Source: Haberlea rhodopensis (taxonomy: Eukaryota > Streptophyta > Magnoliopsida > Lamiales > Gesneriaceae). Taken from it: a stretch of DNA of 64,000 nucleotides. The notes beneath the pieces are model-generated. The model saw only the letters and a list, made by a program, of their open reading frames with translations. It made no database searches and was not told where the DNA came from. Of the stretch, positions 57,813 to 64,000 are shown in pieces. A program made the position numbers and the translations under genes. The DNA lies in NCBI GenBank assembly GCA_907163345.1, contig CAJQUN010000014.1, positions 1,488,001 through 1,552,000 of the forward strand, written 5' to 3'. Each line of letters opens with the position of its first letter. Position 1 is the stretch's first letter.

Positions 57813-59265
57813 TGATCGCTTTTATTTTAAACAATTATTTCTCAGTGTAGCGATTCTTTACCGCAAGTGCACGGCGTCAAGTTTTAGTGTAATGGTTTAA
57901 AAGTAAGGAGTATCGTACCCACAAGGACTAGTAGTAATTACCACGTTCGATTAGAATTACTATATTTAGCCTACGATTATGGAATGATTATTAAACTAAA
58001 TTGACTTAAGCACAAAAATTAACCTAAACAGCAATGATGGATAATTGAAGAGAAATTATAAACGAATTATCAAGACGTCGGTTCACCCATGTAATCCCCC
58101 AAAAGTTGTCTATTAATTAAGATTCAAAATTCTATGTTCTAGGGTGACGAGTTTTTTCTATTTCATTCGTTATACCTTGGTCCGGTTATAACAAGTCTAG
58201 CATTAATTTACAATAAACCACTCCCGTGTCTTTATTGAATGATTAATACCGAAAAATGCTTTGTGAAAACTACTAGCCTTCGATTTCGGTAAATCTATTG
58301 CTATCACACGTGTGCTAGATTTTACTTGGTCCGTCTCAACCTAAAACCCACGGCCTAATTTACTACGTCGTATCGTAATCTCCTATGGTCAATTCAATTA
58401 CGATTACCAATATCATGCAAAAGGTAGCTAATCTTTTACAAGCATTAAAAACATAAATTATGCGCAAAGATCATAGAAATCAAATCAAAACCATTAATTA
58501 ACTCAAGGGTTCAAACATGGGATCCCCTATGTCTTGCCAAATATCTTAGCCAACAACCATAATCAAATTATAATGCAAAAACACGTCTTTAAACAAATTT
58601 AACATCACAATCTGAAATAAAAAATAATTAAGTTCAGAAATGCTAAGATAACGAGGATGTCGCTCCGTGCGTCGCTCCTTTCTTTCGTTCCTTGCGTTGC
58701 TCTTGCTCTTCAATGATTTGTTGTATTGTTCTTTTGATGGAGGAGTGGCTGCTAGGTTTCAGAAAATGTGTGCAAAAGTCCTCCAAAACGTCTGAAAATC
58801 TTCTATAAATAATGTGGAGGAGTTTTGCCATGTTTGGACACAAAATCACCAAGTAGGAAACAAAATCTCGCTTTTTCAGGGTTTGGCAATCGATCTTCGT
58901 CAGTTGCTGATCGATCGCGGAAACATTCTGGACAAAATAACCAAATTTTTCATATCCGCGACCGATCTTCGTCATTTGCCGATCGATCACGGAAATCTGT
59001 TGGATGGTGGCGATCGATCTTCGTAAGTTGCCGATCGATCGCGGGTCAAAATCTCCAATCTTGCCATTTGGTCCCTCTTTTTCCATATTTAGCTCGGTTT
59101 GGTCATTTTTCAGCAATTTAAGCCTATTTTACTCCACTCTTTTGCATTTGAACCTGGATTCCTGAAATATACAAATATATACCAAAACGTGTAATATTTT
59201 CTAGGAATCACTACAAAAACACATCTAATCATATATCAAATTAAGTGTAAAAATCACACTTATCA
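57813..59265 (-). repeat. Element E 5' LTR
   Basis: 1453 bp, the same length as the 3' LTR, with scattered substitutions and two compensating one-base indels. Palindrome array 58885-59044. Confidence 0.92.
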
Positions 59266-59270
59266 AAAGG

Positions 59271-61137
59271 ACTGGTTATTCTACCTACCATCATGTTCAA
59301 TCACAACATAGAATGATCTAAAAAGGACGTTTATGGAGAAATATATTCCAGCATCGAGGGCGGCTAATATACGGAAGGAAATCTACTCTATTAGATAGTA
59401 CACGGGAGAGACATTGCATGAGTACCGGGAGTGTTTCTAGAAGTTGTGTGCAAGCTGCCCACAACACCAGATAAGTGAACATTTACTCATACAATACTTT
59501 TATGAGGGTTTGTTATCCAGTGACAGGAACTTGGTTGACGCTGCGAGCGGTGGAGCCTTGGTGGATAAGACACCGGAAGATGCAAGAAGCTTGATAGCAA
59601 ACATGGCGGCCAACTCACAGCAGTTTGACAACTTTAGAAATGAGCCGAGTCAACGGAAAATGGAGAGGTAAACGTGTCTAACCTAGAACAACAACTTATT
59701 AGCCTCACCTCTCTTGTTCGTCAAATGGCAAAAGGAAAGGGACAGACAGTGAACCGTGCGGAATATGTTTGGAGATGAATCATACTACTGATTCATGCCC
59801 ATCACTTCAAGAAGCATCTGCTGAGCAAGTGAATGCAGCAGGTGGATTTCCGGGGCAACCTCAACGCAAATATGACCCTTACTCCAACACATACAACCCA
59901 TGATGGAGAGACCATCCTAACTTGAGCTATGGACCACAATCGATGAATCACGTTCCACCTCAAGTGCCACAACAACCACAACATCCACCACCATACAGGC
60001 CACCTTTTCAGAGGACACAACAGTCTAATTACCCTTCTACTAGTGACAGGTTAGAGAATATTATTCAAGATCTTGCTCATAATGTTACAAAATTTCAACA
60101 GGAAACAAGATCAAGTATTCAAAGCTTGAACACTCAAGTGGGTCAACTAGCCACCTCACTCAATCGTGTTGAAACCCATGGATCGACCACCCTACCATCC
60201 CAAACAGTGGTGAATCCAGGGGAAAATGTAAGTGCAGTCACACTTAGGAGTGGTAAAGAACTGGAGATACTGGAGAAGAAGGCGGAAGATTTACAAAAAG
60301 GTGATAAAGAAAAGGAAGCTGAAGTTGGAGACAAGACCACCGTGGAACAAGAGGTACCAAAAGGTAAGTCTCCTTCCTTTTCTGAATATAAAGTACCACC
60401 CCCTTTCCCCCAAGCATTAAAAGACAATAGGAAAGAAGCTGTACTTAAAGGTCTATATGAAACTTTCCGACGATGTGAGGTAAACATCCCTTTACTTGAT
60501 GCAATTTAACAAGTACATCGCTATGCAAAAGATTGAACTGGGAGAAAACGTATCAGTTGTGATCCAAAGAAAAATCCCTACCAAGTGTAAGGACCCATGT
60601 ATTTTCTCTATTCCGTGCACAATTGGTAACACTCGCCTTGAAAAGGCCATGTTAGATTTAGGAGCATCAATTAATGTCATGACATACTCTATATATGCTT
60701 CTCTACAACTTGGTCCTTTGAACCCTACTGGAGTGGTTATTCAACTAGCGGATAGGTCTAGTGCATATCCTAGAGGTGTGATTGAAGATGTGCTTGTGCA
60801 AGTGAACGAACTGGTATTCCCTGCGGACTTCTATGTCCTTGATATGGAGAGTGGTGATAAGAGTAGTCCCATTTTGTTAGGAAGACCATTCCTAAAAACT
60901 TTTAAGACCAAGATAGATGTGCATAGTGGTACCCTTACTATGGAATTTGATGGTGAGATTGTTACTTTTAACATTTATGATGCCATGAAATATCCTCGCA
61001 ATGATGATGACACTGTGTATTCCATTGATGTTATTGACTATTTGTCACAGAAAGTTTTTGAGATTGTAGGGAAAGACGAACTGGAAGTCACTCTTACCAT
61101 GGCTATGAAGAAGGAGGATGGGGAGTTGTCATCATGA
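59271..61137 (+). pseudogene. Element F gag C-terminal part and protease
   Basis: Gag resumes after element E with LLIQYFYEGLLSSDRNLVDA and SGGALVDKTPEDA (near 59480-59580), then NTQVGQLATSLNRVE and VTLRSGKEL (near 60130-60260). The frame 60496-61137 carries the protease: RKIPTKCKDPCIFSIPC, the active site LDLGASINVM near 60655, and ILLGRPFLKT near 60880. Several stops lie between 59290 and 59930 and at about 60507. Confidence 0.85.
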
Positions 61138-61381
61138 ATGAGTTGAAAGATACCATAGATGCCTTGGATGATACACCTGAGCTACATCAGTCAGGTAACA
61201 TTTCTTTTATATCATTGCTTGTTTCTAGCACTAGAATTCTTCCATCTGTTTTGCAGGCACCTACCATAGAGTTGAAGCCACTACCTAGCCACCTCGAATA
61301 TGTTTTCCTTGGTGAAGGAGATACAATACCAGTGATCATCTCTAGCAAGTTGGGGGATGATCAACAAAGGATCTTATTCAT

Positions 61382-62719
61382 GTGCTCAAAAAGCACAAGA
61401 CTGCAATCGGTTGGACCATAGCTGACATCAAGGGAATCAGTCCCTCCACATGCATGCACCGCATTCTACTTGAAGAAGGAGGAAGCCCTACACGTCAGCC
61501 CAGAAGGAAGCTTAACCCGCCTATGATGGATGTGGTGAAAGAGGAGATTTTGAAGCTTTTAGCGGTTGGGGTGATCTACCCTATCTCCGACATTCAATGG
61601 GTCAGTCCAGTCCAAGTGGTGCCAAGAAGACTGGTATTACAGTAATAAAGAACAAAGATGATGAACTTGTGCCCACGCGTATTCAAAATGGATGGTGAGT
61701 GTGTATCGACTGCCGGAAGCTCAACGCTGTGACTAGAAATGATCACTTCCCTCTACCCTTCATTGACCAAATGCTTGAGAGGTTAGCTTGCCATTCATAT
61801 TATTGCTTTCTTGATGGTTATTCGGGTTATTTTCAGATTGCAATTGCACCGGAGGACCAAGAAAAGACTATTTTCACATGCCCTTTTTGGCACATTCGCC
61901 TACCGACGCATGCCTTTTGGACTGTGCAATGCTCCAGCCACGTTTCAACGGTGTATGGTTAGCATCTTTTCTGAGTTTATTGAGCATATTCTAGAGGTGT
62001 TCATGGATGATTTTACTGTCTATGGTAACTCATTCAATGATTGTCTTGCTAGCCTTACACTAGTATTAAAAAGATGCATAGAGACTAACCTTGTTCTAAA
62101 TTCTGAAAAATGCCATTTTATGGTAGAACAAGGTATAGTGTTGGGTCATATCATTTCTGCTATAGGTATAGAGGTCGACAAAGCTAAAATTGATGTTATG
62201 CAGTCTTTATCTTATCCTACTTGTGTTTGGGATGTGCGCTCTTTTCTTGGACATGCAGGTTTTTACAGGAGGTACATCAAGGATTTCACTAAGATAGTTA
62301 CACCTTTGTGTAAGCTATTGCAAATGGATGTTCCTTTTGAGATAGATGAAGCAAGCAAGAGAGCTTTTGATCGACTGAAGGAGTCATTGACTTCTACCCC
62401 CATCATACAACCACCCGACTGGAGTAAGCCTTTCGAGATCATGTGCGACACCAGTGACTATGCGGTCGGTGCTGTCTTAAGCCAAAAAGAGGGAAAATCA
62501 TCACATGCCATCTACTATGCCTCAAAGACCTTGAATGATGCTCAACGGAACTATTCCACTACTGAGAAAGAGCTTTTAGCAGTTGTTTTTGCTCTTGAAA
62601 AATTTCGATCTTATCTACTTGGTACTAAAGTCATTGTTTATTCTGATCATCCAGCTCTTCGCTATCTGATGTCGAAGAAGGAGGCAAAACCCAGGTTGAT
62701 AAGATGTATTTACTCTTGA
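61382..62719 (+). pseudogene. Element F reverse transcriptase and RNase H
   Basis: RT starts near 61440 (HRILLEEGGSPTRQPRRKLN) and breaks near 61643. It continues with VCIDCRKLNAVT near 61699, then shifts frame near 61890 into YRRMPFGLCNAPATFQ and the catalytic FMDDF near 62000. The long frame to 62719 includes GFYRRYIKDF and the RNase H motifs IMCDTSDYAVGAVLSQ, TTEKELLAVVFALEKFRSYL and YSDHPALRYL. The catalytic residues remain, but at least three frame errors prevent a full polyprotein. Confidence 0.88.
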
Positions 62720-64000
62720 GTGAGTTCGACATACAAATCAAGGATAAGAAGGGCAGCGAGAACAAAGTAGCGGATCACTTGAGCCGCCTACCACATGTGG
62801 ATGAGGAGCTTTGTTTGAATGAGGAATTCCCGGATGAGCATATACTCTCTTCCATGGTATGCTCATATTGTGAACTTCTTAGCCTCTAATGTACTACCTT
62901 CTAAATTGTCTAGGTCTCAAAGAGCTAAGATAAGGAGTGATGCCAAGTACTATGTATGGGATGATCCTTACCTATGGAAGAACTGGGCGGACCAAATCAT
63001 TAGAAGATGCATACCCGAAACTGAGGTAAATAACATTCTTAAGTTCTGGCATTCATACGCTTGTGGTGGACATTTTGGTGCAAAGAGGACGTCTAGGAAG
63101 GTGCTAGAATGTGGGTTATTTTGGCCTACCCTGTTTCGTGATGCCTACTATTTTGCAAGAACTGTGGCAATGCCAATTGACCGGTAATATCTCCCAAAGA
63201 AAGGAGATGCCTCAACAACCCATTCTTATTTCTGAGATTTTTTACGTATGGAGCATCGACTTTATGGGACCCTTTCCTATCTCTTATGGTCATATGTATA
63301 TACTTCTTGCCGTTGACTACGTTTCGAAATGGGTGGAAGCTATCGCTACCCGGACTGACGATTCCAAAGTTGTTGCAGATTTTATCAAACATAACATTTT
63401 CTCTAGGTGTGGAATCCCAAGAGCTATAATCAGTGATAGAGGTACACACTTTTGCAATCGGAAATGTGGAAAGTCTTTTCAAGAAGTATCATGTCACCCA
63501 CAAAGTCTCCACCGCCTACCATCAGCAATCAAATGGCCAAGCCGAGGTCTCTAACCGAGAAATCAAAGCCATATTGGAAAAGACTGTCAACCCAACAAGG
63601 AAGGATTGGAGCTTAAGACTGGATGACACACTTTGGGCTTACCGGACTGCATATAAGACTCCAATAGGTATGTCACCATATCGACTCATTTTTGGTAAAC
63701 CATGTCATCTTCCTGTAGAGTTGGAGCATATAGCATACTGGGCTGTGAAGCATTTCAACATGAACTATGATGAGAGTGGCTTGCATCGGAAGTTGCAATT
63801 GCAAGAACTAGAAGAGATAAGGAATGAGGCCTATAGAGAGTGCAAGGATCTACAAGGATAAGACAAAGGACTTCCATGACAAAATGATATCAAGAAGGAG
63901 TTTTGAAGTTGGTCAAAAAGTTCTCCTTTACCATTCACGCCTTCGCCTATTTTCAGGTAAGCTTCGTTCTAGATGGCATGGACCTTATATCATTACTAAT
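62704..64000 (+). pseudogene. Element F integrase (runs off the window)
   Basis: Linker with NKVADHLSRL near 62770. Zinc-binding HSYACGGHFGAKRT near 63050. Core motifs WSIDFMGPFP near 63250, AIISDRGTHF near 63425 and NGQAEVSNREIKA near 63535 give D, D and E. A C-terminal stretch with LRLFSGKLRSRWHGPYII follows to the window end. Frame breaks near 62885, 63175, 63480 and 63860. The missing second CxxC half of the zinc site near 63165 coincides with a frame break. Confidence 0.87.

Larger units (their letters stand above)
52231..59265 (-). mobile_element. Element E: Athila-like gypsy element lacking RT, RNase H and most of integrase
   Basis: LTRs of 1453 bp each (57813-59265 is 5', 52231-53683 is 3'), beginning TGATAAGTG and ending GCGATCA on the - strand, with the duplication AAAGG (52226-52230 and 59266-59270). 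Athila-type primer site TTGGCGCCGTTGCCGGGG near 57791-57808. Gag and protease are followed directly by the integrase C-terminus, so the core of pol is gone. A long non-coding 3' region lies before the polypurine tract. The LTRs are very similar, so the insertion is fairly young and must have used enzymes from another copy. Confidence 0.92.
39614..64000 (+). mobile_element. Element F: Athila-like Ty3/gypsy element, split by D and E
   Basis: 5' LTR in two parts (about 39614-39818 and 50529-51742) around element D; primer site TTTGGCGTCGTTGTCGGGGA (51745-51764), the Athila-type site with two changes; gag from 51833 split by element E; then protease, RT, RNase H and integrase to the window end. 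The gene order PR-RT-RH-INT is gypsy. Both nested elements have target duplications, which proves that the F pieces were continuous. Many stops and shifts make F inactive. Its 3' LTR lies beyond the window. Confidence 0.88.

Overview
This is a piece of a plant nuclear genome, almost certainly a eudicot. It holds one spliced host gene inside a dense nest of LTR retrotransposons, plus an endogenous pararetrovirus and small DNA transposons. The third ORF of the youngest element resembles proteins I associate with Lamiales genomes, so an asterid is my guess, held weakly. No bacterial or organellar features were seen.

Layout. 1-1070: a decayed Ty1/copia RT fragment, fused to the gag tail of a second copia element (A, + strand, about 1071-10824). 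A is split by a young non-autonomous, gag-only Sirevirus-like element (B, 1555-6544, TSD GTATG). 10875-13342: a deleted copia relic (C, - strand) carrying a 670-bp TIR element with an 8-9-bp TSD. 16249-16890: a copia-type solo LTR. 17217-18924: a non-autonomous hAT element with a second hAT element (17517-18620) inside it; both have 8-bp TSDs. 20038-24620: the only host gene found, a complete nine-exon SurE-family 5'-nucleotidase/phosphatase on the - strand, with one GC-AG intron. 24700-27015: promoter-proximal direct repeats, a probable old gypsy LTR and a copia RT scrap. 27016-30450: the LTR, gag and start of protease of a chromovirus-like gypsy element (G). 30451-31841: the truncated 5' end of a B-family element (- strand). 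33464-39180: a decayed endogenous caulimovirid with the order capsid, zinc knuckle, movement protein, protease, RT, interrupted by a tandem micro-TRIM (three 140-bp LTRs, two 72-bp interiors).

39614-64000: an Athila-like gypsy element (F, + strand) carrying two - strand insertions. D (39819-50523, TSD ATCGC) is a full-length Sirevirus-like copia element with near-identical LTRs, open gag and pol, and an 816-codon third ORF. It sits in F's 5' LTR. E (52231-59265, TSD AAAGG) is an Athila-like element that has lost RT, RNase H and most of integrase. It sits in F's gag. F's protease, RT, RNase H and integrase run to the window end and are decayed.

The strongest unexplained pattern is that five LTR families of both superfamilies (B, D, E, F, G) each carry an array of CG-containing short palindromes built on GCGAT/ATCGC or CGATCG. 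In the four families where I can place a TATA-like sequence, the array lies upstream of it. In one case (D into F) the array is itself the insertion site. Other notable points are the tandem micro-TRIM, the candidate internal promoter before ORF3 of D, and the pararetrovirus gene order. Domain calls were made by eye from translated motifs; no database was searched.
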